Assembly: GCA_037355855.1 (NCBI GenBank)
Contig: CM074758.1
Span: 5,243,001 to 5,307,000 of the forward strand
Reading direction: 5' to 3'
From: Pseudo-nitzschia pungens
Taxonomy: Eukaryota; Bacillariophyta; Bacillariophyceae; Bacillariales; Bacillariaceae
DNA: 64,000 bases
A program made the position numbers and the translations under genes. The notes under the pieces are model-generated. The model was not told the DNA's origin. It made no database searches and was given only the letters and a program-made list of their open reading frames with translations. Positions within the stretch are counted from its first letter, which is position 1; every line of letters starts with the position of its first letter. Shown one piece after another: positions 22,460 through 31,420 of the stretch.

Positions 22460-22892
22460 TGTTAAATTGTAACCGTGACACGATCATTGCATGCGCGCAC
22501 CATGCGCACAATAGTTTTCTACAGACCTTCCCCGTACAACTTGTACATGACAAGCAAGCAGCAAACACAACAAAACAGCAACGTCGATTCCTTGACAAGC
22601 TTGCTGTCCCCATACCTTTAGTTTAACTCCGATTCGAATACCTTGATACTTACATCTTGCTGTTTGAGCAGCTCCCTGTAGAACTACAAACCTAGGATCT
22701 AACTGACTGTGCCAAGTGGTAGTTAGAATAGATCCGGCCAACTGTCTTCCCCTTTGGTCGTAGTGGTGATCTGAGACTATCGATAGAACGGACCGGTACC
22801 TCAACCGGTTTGCATGCCTTTGCCATTACAACCAACAATATCTCCAAGCTTGCTCCTTATTTCCCTGAGCTAAGTTCAGCTACATTTTAACA
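22460..22892 (+). repeat. 5' LTR of the complete gag-only element
   Basis: 433 bp, TG...CA ends with an inverted TGTTAAA/TTTAACA terminus, matching 25996-26428. The interior starts GATTAACAGTCGCAAGC, a candidate primer-binding region, but I cannot assign a tRNA. Confidence 0.95.
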
Positions 22893-23485
22893 GATTAACA
22901 GTCGCAAGCTTAATGCTGTAAGCTTGCAAAGCTGGAGATCTACAAACAACAACACAACGAAAGACCGAAAAGACGAAAAGACGCTGTCTACAGTTAGAAT
23001 TCTATACTGGATCCCCAAGCGCTCTGTTTCCAAGCCGTTCCAGGTATTATTATTCTCCTTGTTATTGCGGATAAAACGGTACAAACGGCATCTCCAAACT
23101 CCAAGAATTGACGGAGAAAGAATTTTTTGAAATTCTTACTGCTGCTGCACTCATCCCTTTCGTCCCGACACGACGTGCCTCTGTTATTGCCGATACGGCG
23201 CTTCTGGAACAACAACGGTATTTTGGACCCACAACGGTGTTTTAAAATTACAACGGCGTTCACAAACTACAGCGTCTATAGCGGTGCTTCGAAGCCACAG
23301 CGCCTATAACGGTGTTTCCCACAAAACGGCGTTTCGCACGAACGACGGGAACGACGAACGACAACGACACCACAATACACAGCACTATATAACCTCCGAA
23401 TACAGCTGTATCTACAACTGTATCCCCAGGCATATACACTCCCTGTTCCTGGATCTTATCCTATCAAATTTCAGACATTCCCTTT

Positions 23486-25600
23486 ATGTCTCGTCGTCGA
23501 CGCACCCGACAAAGCGCTCCCTTCCCCGCATCCAACCAAGATCAGTACAGAGACCTACGGTCTATTATCACCGCATCCCATTCTCTTTTTGATCGTCCAA
23601 TGGCTTCTGAAGAATCTGAGACCACGTCCGCTGAGTCTCCCGCAGACGATGCAGTTGCAGCTGCAACCGACGGCGCCACCACCACCAACCCCGCAGCCGC
23701 ACCTGCTGCTGCCACAGCAACTCCATCACCTCCCGTTGTTGCTGGCAATCTCACCACGCAATTTGATCATTACTGTGCCCGTGCTCTTCACGAACTCTTT
23801 GATGTTACTGATACAGATTCCCTGCTTTGTAATGCCCTCATCACTTCCAGCATTACCACATGGCGAAAATTCATTCGATTGACTGAGCCCATTGTCAACC
23901 GACTCCAATACCGTGATACTCGCAACAACTACTTTGATCTCCCTCCATTCACATATGTTCAGCTCCTCCAATTTGTCAAATTCCGTGACCATCTCATCGC
24001 CATGAAACAACCCTACCGTGACGTCACCCTTTACACGGCTGACGCATTTGACGATTTTGTTGATGGTCTCGATGTTGGCACTGTCATGTGTCCTCCTCGG
24101 TCCCCTCTTCATTCCAATCCAGCTCCCCGATCCGACCCTCAGCCCTCTAAGAGTGATGACCAAATCAAGTTTGAACAATGGAGCAAATGCTCGCATGACG
24201 TCACTGTCTTCACTGTTTATAAAAATGATGCCCGCTTTGAACTCTGGGCCACTGGTTTTTGTGCTCAACTGGCCGAATATGATATCGATGTGGACACCTT
24301 CCTTGATCCTACCTGGGATCCTTCCACTCTTTCAACATTTGGAAAGAAATTATTTGACAAACAATGCAAATTCTTTTGGGTCCTCTTGCTTCGGGTTTTT
24401 TGCTCGGACCTTTCCTACACCTGCGTCCAGGGCCACACCAGCACATGCGATGGCCGCGCTGCCTATTTTGAGTTCCTCAAACTCCGCGAATCCACCCACA
24501 CCCATGAATTTGATGTGGCTGGCCAATCCCAGCGCCTTCAACGCCTCAATCTCGTTGACTGGAATGACTCTACAGTCCGTTTCTTGACCAAATGGTTTGA
24601 GCAATACGATCATCTCTGCAGGATGACCGCCCCTGCTCTCCCTATGAAATATCACATGCTCCGATCCACCCTCCTGAATGCAGTTGCGTCTGATGCTCAT
24701 CTCAGTGATCAATTTTCCAAAGTCCCCATGCCTTCTGCCCATGACTCTGATTCTGTTGAAGTCCAACACATCCTCAAACTCAAGACCACCCTCCTCGCCG
24801 AAGCCACCCGGTTGGATTCCCGTGCTGCTCTCACGCTCCCCACCTCCCGAGCTGATATAAAACGAGCTGATATCAAATTCCAAGCCAATTTGCACAGTGC
24901 TTTCCCATATCTTGACTCCTCTGCCTTCACCGATGACTTTGTCAATGATATTCACTCCTACGCTGCTTTTCGTGCCAGTTCTGCCTCTGATAGCCCTGAC
25001 CTTTTGACCCTGTCCCATCGCCTTCCCCATGCAATCTGGTCCACCTTGAGCCCTCTTGCCAAGCAACTCTGGACTCAATTCCCATCTGTTGACCGCCAAA
25101 AGATTGTACTCAACCTGAATCCCAACAAGTTTCCTGACACTCCACCTAGTCCCACCCCCGGTTCTGCTAAACCTGTTGGCCGTCAAGCCTACTTCCATTC
25201 CACCGGTGCTTCCCCTGAACACACTACTCCTGTTCCCATTTCCAGTGATCCCCTTGCTCATACTGACTGGGATGCTAATGCTGCCCTGGTTACCCAATGG
25301 ATTGCTCACCAGCATGGTTCCACACCCACCGGCTCCTACCAGCAACTTACCAAGACGGGCAAACCACCTCCCAAATCCAACCTTCCGCTTGCCTCTTCCA
25401 TGTCCCCTGGCCATCCAGCTCGGCTCCTTGCTGACAACCCCAAGGCCCCCATCCCACCCAAGGCCCCCACTCAACTCGTTGCTCGCATGGCTGATGGCTC
25501 TCAATCTGTTGTTGCCCGCTTTGATGATCCTATTGCTTGCCAATCTGTTACTCATCTTCTCCAAACACACACCAGTCCTCACAACTGGTCCACTTGCTGA
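23486..25600 (+). CDS. Gag-like protein of a non-autonomous LTR element (704 aa)
   Basis: This is the only sizeable ORF between the LTRs, so it is probably the structural (capsid) protein that packages element RNA. The N-terminus is basic (MSRRRRTRQ). Residues about 40-85 are rich in Ala, Thr and Pro. A conserved helical region follows (FDHYCARALHELF..., RLTEPIVNRLQYRD), then the most conserved block, DDQIKFEQWSK...VYKNDARFELW...STCDGRAAYFEFL, and a Pro/Ser-rich tail ending HTSPHNWSTC. There is no CCHC zinc knuckle and no DSG or DSHA protease motif. RADIK is duplicated in tandem near residue 455. Start: the ATG at 23486 is about 0.6 kb after the LTR and is matched in both sister copies (8202, 12402), which begin with the same RRRTRQ motif. 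Calling it Gag rests on position, size and the W/F-L-rich pattern of retroelement gags; a search is needed to confirm. Confidence 0.8.
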   Translation: MSRRRRTRQSAPFPASNQDQYRDLRSIITASHSLFDRPMASEESETTSAESPADDAVAAATDGATTTNPAAAPAAATATPSPPVVAGNLTTQFDHYCARALHELFDVTDTDSLLCNALITSSITTWRKFIRLTEPIVNRLQYRDTRNNYFDLPPFTYVQLLQFVKFRDHLIAMKQPYRDVTLYTADAFDDFVDGLDVGTVMCPPRSPLHSNPAPRSDPQPSKSDDQIKFEQWSKCSHDVTVFTVYKNDARFELWATGFCAQLAEYDIDVDTFLDPTWDPSTLSTFGKKLFDKQCKFFWVLLLRVFCSDLSYTCVQGHTSTCDGRAAYFEFLKLRESTHTHEFDVAGQSQRLQRLNLVDWNDSTVRFLTKWFEQYDHLCRMTAPALPMKYHMLRSTLLNAVASDAHLSDQFSKVPMPSAHDSDSVEVQHILKLKTTLLAEATRLDSRAALTLPTSRADIKRADIKFQANLHSAFPYLDSSAFTDDFVNDIHSYAAFRASSASDSPDLLTLSHRLPHAIWSTLSPLAKQLWTQFPSVDRQKIVLNLNPNKFPDTPPSPTPGSAKPVGRQAYFHSTGASPEHTTPVPISSDPLAHTDWDANAALVTQWIAHQHGSTPTGSYQQLTKTGKPPPKSNLPLASSMSPGHPARLLADNPKAPIPPKAPTQLVARMADGSQSVVARFDDPIACQSVTHLLQTHTSPHNWSTC

Positions 25601-25739
25601 CACCTCCTGTTTCCCTCACTGTTCCTCTGCTCCATTCCCTTCAGTCATCTGGGGCGTTCTCTTTGAGAGCTGCCATTGGAAATCTTGCAGAGTACCAACC
25701 CCAACTCAACCTCCTCAGATCCCACATATCTGCCTCTCT

Positions 25740-25995
25740 CACCCACCAAACATGGGGCGCATCTTCAAGCTGATATTGCCCAAACCACATGGGGCATATC
25801 TTTAAGCTCTGTGCCATTACTCAACCACATGGGGCGCAATTCCCTTGCGCTATTGCCCATCTTCATCAACATGGGGCGCAATCTCTGCGCTATTGCCCAT
25901 CATTTCATTCATTTCATTTCCGTGTGTGTCACAGCTCCAACATGTCCATGACAACGAAGAAAGATTCTCTTGCTTCCCTGATCATAGATGGGGCG
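25740..25995 (+). repeat. Repeated ATGGGGCGCA polypurine-like modules before the 3' LTR
   Basis: Four imperfect repeats of ACATGGGGC(G/A) with interleaved CTGCGCTATTGCCCAT segments precede the terminal block GATGGGGCG, which abuts the LTR at 25996. The last block sits where the polypurine tract should be. Copy 1 has the same arrangement at 9945-10189. Confidence 0.8.
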
Positions 25996-26428
25996 TGTTA
26001 AATTGTAACCGTGACACGATCATTGCATGCGCGCACCATGCGCACAATAGTTTTCTACAGACCTTCCCCGTACAACTTGTGCATGACAAGCAAGCAGCAA
26101 ACACAACAAAACAGCAACGTCGATTCCTTGACAAGCTTGCTGTCCCCATACCTTTAGTTTAACTCCGATTCGAATACCTTGATACTTACATCTTGCTGCT
26201 TCAGCAGCTCCCTGTAGAACTACAAACCTAGGATCTAACTGACTGTGCCAAGTGGTAGTTAGAATAGATCCGGCCAACTGTCTTCCCCTTTGGTTGTAGT
26301 GGTGATCTGAGACTATCGATAGAACGGACCGGTACCTCAACCGGTTTGCATGCCTTTGCCATTACAACCAACAATATCTCCAAGCTTGCTCCTTATTTCC
26401 CTGAGCTAAGTTCAGCTACATTTTAACA
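25996..26428 (+). repeat. 3' LTR of the complete gag-only element
   Basis: Same length and ends as 22460-22892. Visible differences include TTGTGCATG for TTGTACATG and CTGCTTCAGCAG for CTGTTTGAGCAG. Confidence 0.95.
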
Positions 26429-26935
26429 GTATCGTATCGTGACAGCGCTCCGCTAACTCGTAAAATAACAGAGCTCTGGTGTAGCTCCAGTACTGTATTC
26501 TACGGGTAGCGTAGCGTACGGAGTACTAGCGTAGTAGCGTAGCTCCGCTTATTAATTAAATTCAGAGGTGTGCTAGCGCGTTGGGTAACCTTACTCGTAA
26601 CTGTCTGGGTCAGGTATCCGGTAATAGTACATATTATACACCAATGACCCGACCCCGGCGGTAGCATAGTATCTTAGCATGGTATCATGGTAGGTTAGCA
26701 TCTCCAGTATTTCTTAGCATTAGCAACCCTAACCTTGTAGCACTCAGCTACACTGTATTAGTACGGATGCTATACCCGGGGTACGTACAACTGGTACAAA
26801 TTGTACGCGAAACGCCTGGTATCTCTGGAGTTAGCACCCCATACCACACGTTCGCTACAGGGATACGGGGGATACAGCGCTACAGGGATACAGGGATACA
26901 GCGCTACAGCGCTACAACCATTAACCCTAATGGTG
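26429..26935 (+). repeat. LTR-core block (copy outside the CoDi element)
   Basis: Homologous to the middle of the CoDi LTRs (31715-32110): GTGACAGCGCTCCG, GGGTAGCGTAGCG, GCGCGTTGGGTAAC, ACACCAATGACCCGACCCCG, TTAGCATGGTATCATGGTAG and GGGGTACGTAC in order. It ends in GATACAGCGCTACAGG repeats. It is the continuation of 22262-22459 after the inserted retroelement. Confidence 0.8.
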
Positions 26936-27150
26936 GTTCAACAACGAATTTTGACCCCGGCTGTTAATTTTTCGACCCAAATATTCGAGTTTGGAGCAAA
27001 AAATTAATTTTTGGAGCCAAAAAATAATAATTCGAGCTTAAGAAAGGCGCTTTCGCTCCAAATAATAAAAATATTGGAGCTAAAAACATCTAAAAAAAAG
27101 AGGGGGGTGGTCGAAACGGGTCAAAATGGTCGAAAATCAGTTATTAGACG
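26936..27150. mobile_element. Right end of the TA-flanked TIR DNA element
   Basis: AT-rich end with repeats of TTGGAGCAAAAAATTAAT and a GGGTCAAAATGGTCGAAAAT segment. The last echoes GGGTCAAAAATTTTCG just inside the left end (7600-7616). It ends with the TIR at 27133-27150. Confidence 0.65.
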
Positions 27151-27152
27151 TA

Positions 27153-28327
27153 GGAGTAGGTGGTATTAGTAGATTCATCTGAGGACTGATGGAGAATCAA
27201 CTGATGATAGATCATCTAGTACTACAAGAACCACCAGTTACTACTACTACAAATACTACTAGTAGTAGAAGGTGGTATTAGTAGTAGTTGATTCGTCTGG
27301 GGAATAGCCTAGAATCAACTGAGGATAGATCATTTCCTACTAAATAATAATATTATCATGCTTGACAGGATCCTAAGCCTAGTGCTTTTCGTGGTTGATT
27401 TGTCTGGAGACTAGCCTATAATCAACTGAGGATAGATTTACTACTTCAACCACCAGTCACTACTACTACTACTAGAGTAGAGGGCGCTATTAGTAGATTC
27501 ATCTGAGGACTAGCCTAGAATCAACTGAGGATAGATCAACTACTAAAATTACCAGTCACTACTACTAATAGTAGAGGGTGCTATTAGTAGTTGATTTGTC
27601 TGGAGAGTAGCCTAGAATCAAGAACTGAAGATAAATCTACTATTAAAACCACCAGTCACTACGATTAGTACTACTAGTAGAGGGTGCTATTAATAGTTGA
27701 TTCGTCTGAAGACTAGTCTAGAATCAACTGAGGATAGATCTAATACTACCAAAACCACCAGTCACTACTATTAGTACTAGTAGAGGGTGCTATTAGTAGT
27801 TGATTTGGCTGGAGACTAGCCTAGAATCAACTGAGGATAGATCTACTACTTCAACCACCAGTTACTACTACTAGTACTAGTACTAGTATAGGGTGCTATT
27901 AGTAGATTCATCTGAGGACTAGCCTAGAATCAACTGAGGATAGATCTACCACGAAAACCACCAGTCACTACTATCAGTACTAGCAGAGGGTGCTATTAGT
28001 AGTTGATTTGTCTGAAGACTAGTAGTCTAGAATCAACTGAGGATAGTAGATCTGTGCATTATAAGGTGCATTTAGAAGTGCATTTTACGGTGCATTATTG
28101 ATACAGGCTTATGTATAAGATTTGAAATCAAAAGTGATTTCAAGTATGGTAAACTTTAGTAATAAAGGGTGGTATTAGTTCTAGTTGATTTGTCTGAAGA
28201 CTAGCCTAGAATCAATTGAGGATAGATCTACCACTATAACCACCAGTTACTACTTAATAACCTTACTTGTTCATTTTAATGTACGTTGCATTATACTAGG
28301 TAATTTATGGTACATTTTACCACTAAT
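27153..28327. repeat. Tandem repeat families 1 and 2
   Basis: About ten degenerate units of the CTAGAATCAACTGAGGATAG family to about 28045, then TGCATT-type sequence (28050-28165), one more family-1 unit, and the family-2 start TTCATTTTAATGTACGTTGC that leads to the Harbinger insertion site. No gene seen. Confidence 0.8.
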
Positions 28328-28417
28328 GAGCGATTCCCGAAACTATATGCGTTCATATAATATCCTAGATTATATGCCCTCATTCTTTTTGGCGCACCCA
28401 ACGGACATGCATTAAAA

Positions 28418-29800
28418 ATGGATGACAGACAGGCGGAGAAAAGGCACATTTTGGAATTTGGAATCTTGTTACGAAAAACAAAAAATACTCTCTTTATTCC
28501 CTACCCACGCCTCTATCGCCAATTTTTAGCGCGCCAGCAACCCGTCAGTTCTTCGAATTTTCTTGTACTCGCTGTTTTTTTTTGCAATCGCTATCCTCAA
28601 CAACAGGGGGTAGTTGTGTCTCCAACAAAAAAACTCGAAACAATCGAAAATAACAACACCACCATGTCCCTTGAGCTACTGTTCTACTACTACTACGACA
28701 GGCATATAGCTGTCGATTACAATCGACCAAGGCTGTCGGATGAAGATAAAAGAAACAGGGATCGGAGAACGCCGCGAATTGCAATTAGGAGATCATACAA
28801 TCTTTCCCCCTTCCTTTACATGTTTAGATCCGGCAATGAGCAAGCGCTTTTAAACTGCTGTGGGGTTAATCACGAAGTCTTCAACGAGATGCTCGAACTC
28901 TTTGAACCCTTGTATGAAACTTATACCTTTGACGGCGACACTGGAATTATCAGGAAGTTGAAGATTAAAACCGGAAGAAAAAGAGAGCTCGATGCGATTG
29001 GTTGCCTTGGTCTCCTCTTGTATTGGTATAGAACTCGTGGATCCGCTGCAAGAGGAATCGGCTGGGCTTTCGGTGCAACTGCTACTCCCATGTACAAATG
29101 GCTTCGATTCGCTCATAGGATCCTTCTGTCTGCATTACAATCACACCCCCTTGCAGAGGTGAGGTTGCCAACTGCTGATGAGATTGAGATATACATCGAA
29201 GATCTCGCTGCAAAATATCCTGTCTTAGTGGAGCACAGAGTCTGGGGCGCTTGTGATGGACTTAAACTTCCATTCGAGAAATCCTGTAACTGGCTGATAC
29301 AGAACAACTTCTATAATGGGTGGACGACTGGAACTTTTATCAACTCTGTGCTTTTATTTGCACCGGATAGAAAGATCCGGGCTGCTGTATATAATGCCCC
29401 TGGATGTTGGCATGATAGTACTATATCCGACTACGGTCTATACGACAAGATGGAGAAGGTGTTCGATGATTTCAATGCAAGGGTAGTGGTCGACTCAGCT
29501 TTTCACAAACACCAAAACAAAGACTACCTTATCAAGAGTGGACAACAAGATCCTGACACGGCACCCGACATAGTACTCAACAATGCCGCGACTAGCTGTC
29601 AACAACTCTCTGAGTGGGGGATGAGGCAGATCCAAGGGGGGTTTCCACGACTAAAGGACAACATGTCTTTAGAAAAGTTTGGAGAGAGGAAAGTCATACT
29701 CAATCTTGCAATCCTTCTGTACAACTACCAAACCTCAAGGGTACAGATTAATACAATCCTGAACACCTTCATGAGCGAGACCAAAGGGTTCTTTTCTTAG
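28418..29800 (+). CDS. Harbinger/PIF-type DDE transposase (460 aa)
   Basis: The protein has the DDE_Tnp_4-type catalytic signature: D280 in WGACDGLKLPFE, D359 in RVVVDSAFH and E399 in SEWGMRQIQGG. The NAPGCWHDSTISDYGLYDK block lies between the first two, as in the family. It would cut and join the element at the TIRs in the nucleus. The ATG at 28418 lies 90 bp inside the left TIR with A at -3 and G at +4. The first ~80 residues are unlike the family, so the ATG at 28664 (MSLELLFYYYYD) is a possible alternative start. Residues 140-260 form the usual helical N-terminal region (GCLGLLLYWYRTRGSAARG). No stop or shift is seen, and the catalytic triad is intact. Harbinger transposases usually need the MYB-like partner, which is present downstream. 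Confidence 0.93.
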   Translation: MDDRQAEKRHILEFGILLRKTKNTLFIPYPRLYRQFLARQQPVSSSNFLVLAVFFCNRYPQQQGVVVSPTKKLETIENNNTTMSLELLFYYYYDRHIAVDYNRPRLSDEDKRNRDRRTPRIAIRRSYNLSPFLYMFRSGNEQALLNCCGVNHEVFNEMLELFEPLYETYTFDGDTGIIRKLKIKTGRKRELDAIGCLGLLLYWYRTRGSAARGIGWAFGATATPMYKWLRFAHRILLSALQSHPLAEVRLPTADEIEIYIEDLAAKYPVLVEHRVWGACDGLKLPFEKSCNWLIQNNFYNGWTTGTFINSVLLFAPDRKIRAAVYNAPGCWHDSTISDYGLYDKMEKVFDDFNARVVVDSAFHKHQNKDYLIKSGQQDPDTAPDIVLNNAATSCQQLSEWGMRQIQGGFPRLKDNMSLEKFGERKVILNLAILLYNYQTSRVQINTILNTFMSETKGFFS

Positions 29801-30011
29801 GAGTTGATTCCAAATGACAGGGCGAACGACTTCTTCGATGCTAGCCTTAATAATTAGTAATAGCGAGTTTCGATTGCGAGTTTCAATTGAGTTAATTATT
29901 TTCAGGTTTTTGTTTGATAACTACTAAAATTAGCCTGTAGCCTTAACAACAAGCATACTTATGTTCCTGGCAAAGAAATACTCCGTAAATCACTGTCCTA
30001 ATCGTCATCTT
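29801..30011. other. Convergent intergenic gap of the Harbinger element
   Basis: AT-rich spacer between the two stop codons, with a duplicated GCGAGTTTCGATTGCGAGTT motif near 29862. It probably holds both 3' ends; no defined signal could be placed. Confidence 0.5.
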
Positions 30012-30878
30012 TTACTCCAAATCGACGTCGCTGTCGCTACTATCATTTAGACGAATAGTAGGACGCTTGCGCTTCTTAGCAGTAACAGGATTCGCAACAG
30101 CAACAGGATTTACAGTAGCGCCATGATTCGCAGCAGCAGCAGGGTTCGCAGCAGCAGCAGGGTTCGCAGCAGCAAACATGTTCTTAGAGAACTCTACAGC
30201 GCCGGCGACACAAGCTTGGATAGTTTCCAGCATCATCATTTGATGATCCTTAGCGTCCAACAGGGCTTCTCTCTGCAACTCTACAAGGTCTTGAAGCGCT
30301 TCATCTCTTCCTCCTCTTCTGTTGTATTGTCTTTTTGCTGTTCTGGCAGAAACAGATAAACCAGAAGACACAGAAGTAATCCCTGGAGTCAAGACAGCAG
30401 GAGTCTCCTCTGCTGCTGGTCGTGAATCGTCATCGTCGTCAGCAGTCAAGGTTAGTTGAGAAGGTTGACCAAGTGGTGGTGGGGGGGGGACGTCTTCCGT
30501 GTTGTTGTTCTTCTTGGTGAACTGTCCGGTTTCAAGATCGTAGACCTCATCTTCTGCTTCTCCTAGTTGAGCCCTTTTGGCAATCAAACGTTTGATTGTC
30601 TTTGCCTCTCTCACTTCCCATGGACAGTAAGGATCTCCGGTTGGAACTTGCTTTCGGTGGTATGTTGCATACTTCCTTCGGATGGAATCAACCTCTCTTC
30701 CTGGTGGGAATTTTTCTGCATGTCTATCAGCGACGCGCTGCCACTCCTCTGGTCCGATTGGTAAGATCTCCCTCATCACAGCAAAGAGGTGCCTGAGTTC
30801 CGGCTCTGTGTAGTTCCCAGAACCAGGAACATTATGGAAAAAAAAATGTTTCTGGAAAATTTCCATTTTCATGCGCAT
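30012..30878 (-). CDS. MYB/SANT-like DUF6818-type partner protein of the transposon (288 aa)
   Basis: The N-terminal ~95 residues match the pattern I know for DUF6818: GSGNYTEPELRHLFAV, ILPIGPEEWQRVADRH, REVDSIRRKYATYH, PTGDPYCPWEVREAK. This trihelix/MYB-like fold is expected to bind DNA and help the transposase find the TIRs. A Pro-run (PPPPPLG), an acidic patch and an RTAKRQYNRRGG basic segment follow. Further on there is a helical region (ALQDLVELQREALLDAKDHQ) and an AANPA repeat, then the tail KKRKRPTIRL, a likely nuclear signal. The gene converges on the transposase, with 211 bp between the stops. Start: ATG 30878, with further ATGs two and four codons later. No visible damage. Confidence 0.85.
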   Translation of the reverse strand: MRMKMEIFQKHFFFHNVPGSGNYTEPELRHLFAVMREILPIGPEEWQRVADRHAEKFPPGREVDSIRRKYATYHRKQVPTGDPYCPWEVREAKTIKRLIAKRAQLGEAEDEVYDLETGQFTKKNNNTEDVPPPPPLGQPSQLTLTADDDDDSRPAAEETPAVLTPGITSVSSGLSVSARTAKRQYNRRGGRDEALQDLVELQREALLDAKDHQMMMLETIQACVAGAVEFSKNMFAAANPAAAANPAAAANHGATVNPVAVANPVTAKKRKRPTIRLNDSSDSDVDLE

Positions 30879-30980
30879 CGCGCGACTACTCTAAAAAAAT
30901 CTTAGGGCAATAAGAACGCCTCTTCTATATTTTTAATTATGCTGAGCGACCATAATTTAACGGTCATAAACCGAAATCTT

Positions 30981-31227
30981 TGTCCTCAAAAAACGATTGT
31001 CCTCAAAAAGTGTCCTCAACGATTTTGTCCTCAACAGACTGTCCTCAACCATAATGTCCTCAAAAATTATGTCCTCAACGTTTTGTCCTCAACCTCAACG
31101 TTGAAGTCATAGAGGTTGAGGACAAAACATTGAGGACATAATTTTTGAGGACATTATGGTTGAGGACAGTCTGTTGAGGACAAAATCGTTGAGGACACTT
31201 TTTGAGGACAATCGTTTTTTGAGGACA
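30981..31227. repeat. 116-bp inverted repeat made of TGTCCTCAA units
   Basis: Arms 30981-31096 and 31112-31227 are reverse complements with about one mismatch and a 15-bp loop. Each arm contains about nine spaced TGTCCTCAA motifs. It lies upstream of the MYB-like gene. Farther out, the start of that gene is mirrored in decayed form at 31321-31380 (ATGGAAATTTTC, CATAATGTTCC). Confidence 0.9.
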
Positions 31228-31420
31228 GTTTTTTGAGGACACTCTGCGTACTCGTACAGCCGTTAAAGTGGATATTCAACAAAAAACAGCCGTTAAAAAT
31301 TACATCAATTTTATTGCGCGCAACGCGCATGAATATGGAAATTTTCTCAAAAACACTTTTTTCCATAATGTTCCAGCTCTCCGGCCTCCACCTTGCACCA
31401 TCTTTTTTTTGGTGATTGTT

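Larger units (their letters stand above)
22460..26428 (+). mobile_element. Complete gag-only LTR retroelement (TSD GTATC)
   Basis: Two 433-bp LTRs (22460-22892, 25996-26428) start TGTTAAATTG and end ATTTTAACA. They are flanked by perfect 5-bp duplications GTATC (22455-22459, 26429-26433). By eye the LTRs differ at only about five positions. The 3.1-kb interior has one long ORF, a Gag-like protein, and no protease, RT, RNase H or integrase. The element must therefore depend on another element for these enzymes (inference), like the plant TR-GAG type. An uninterrupted paralogue of the target occurs at 56786-56822 and 57479-57513. Confidence 0.95.
7575..27150. mobile_element. TIR DNA transposon relic with TA target duplication, filled by nested insertions
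   Basis: Terminal inverted repeats CGTCTGATAACTGATTTT (7575-7592) and its near-complement ending TTATTAGACG (27133-27150) differ at one base and are flanked by TA (7573-7574, 27151-27152). The empty site ...ACTAGGAGT... is the normal sequence of the surrounding tandem repeat (compare about 7274-7286). Only about 90 bp at the left and about 215 bp at the right (26936-27150, rich in GGAGCAAAAAATTAATTTTTGG-like tracts) belong to this element; the rest is later insertions. No transposase is left. A TA duplication suggests the Tc1/mariner superfamily or a similar one, but this is not proven. Confidence 0.7.

Noticed and set aside
21162..22465. Long Cys/Leu/Ala-rich ORFs (over 400 codons)
   Set aside because: Produced by the minisatellite and heptamer arrays, whose units lack stops; they change with every repeat gain or loss.
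24350..25603. 417-codon antisense ORF opposite the Gag-like gene
   Set aside because: Gly/Val/Arg-rich complement of the sense gene, with no start in good context and no matching frame kept in copy 1.
30123..30359. Ser/Arg-rich plus-strand ORF opposite the MYB-like gene
   Set aside because: Antisense of the AANPA repeat in the accepted minus-strand gene.
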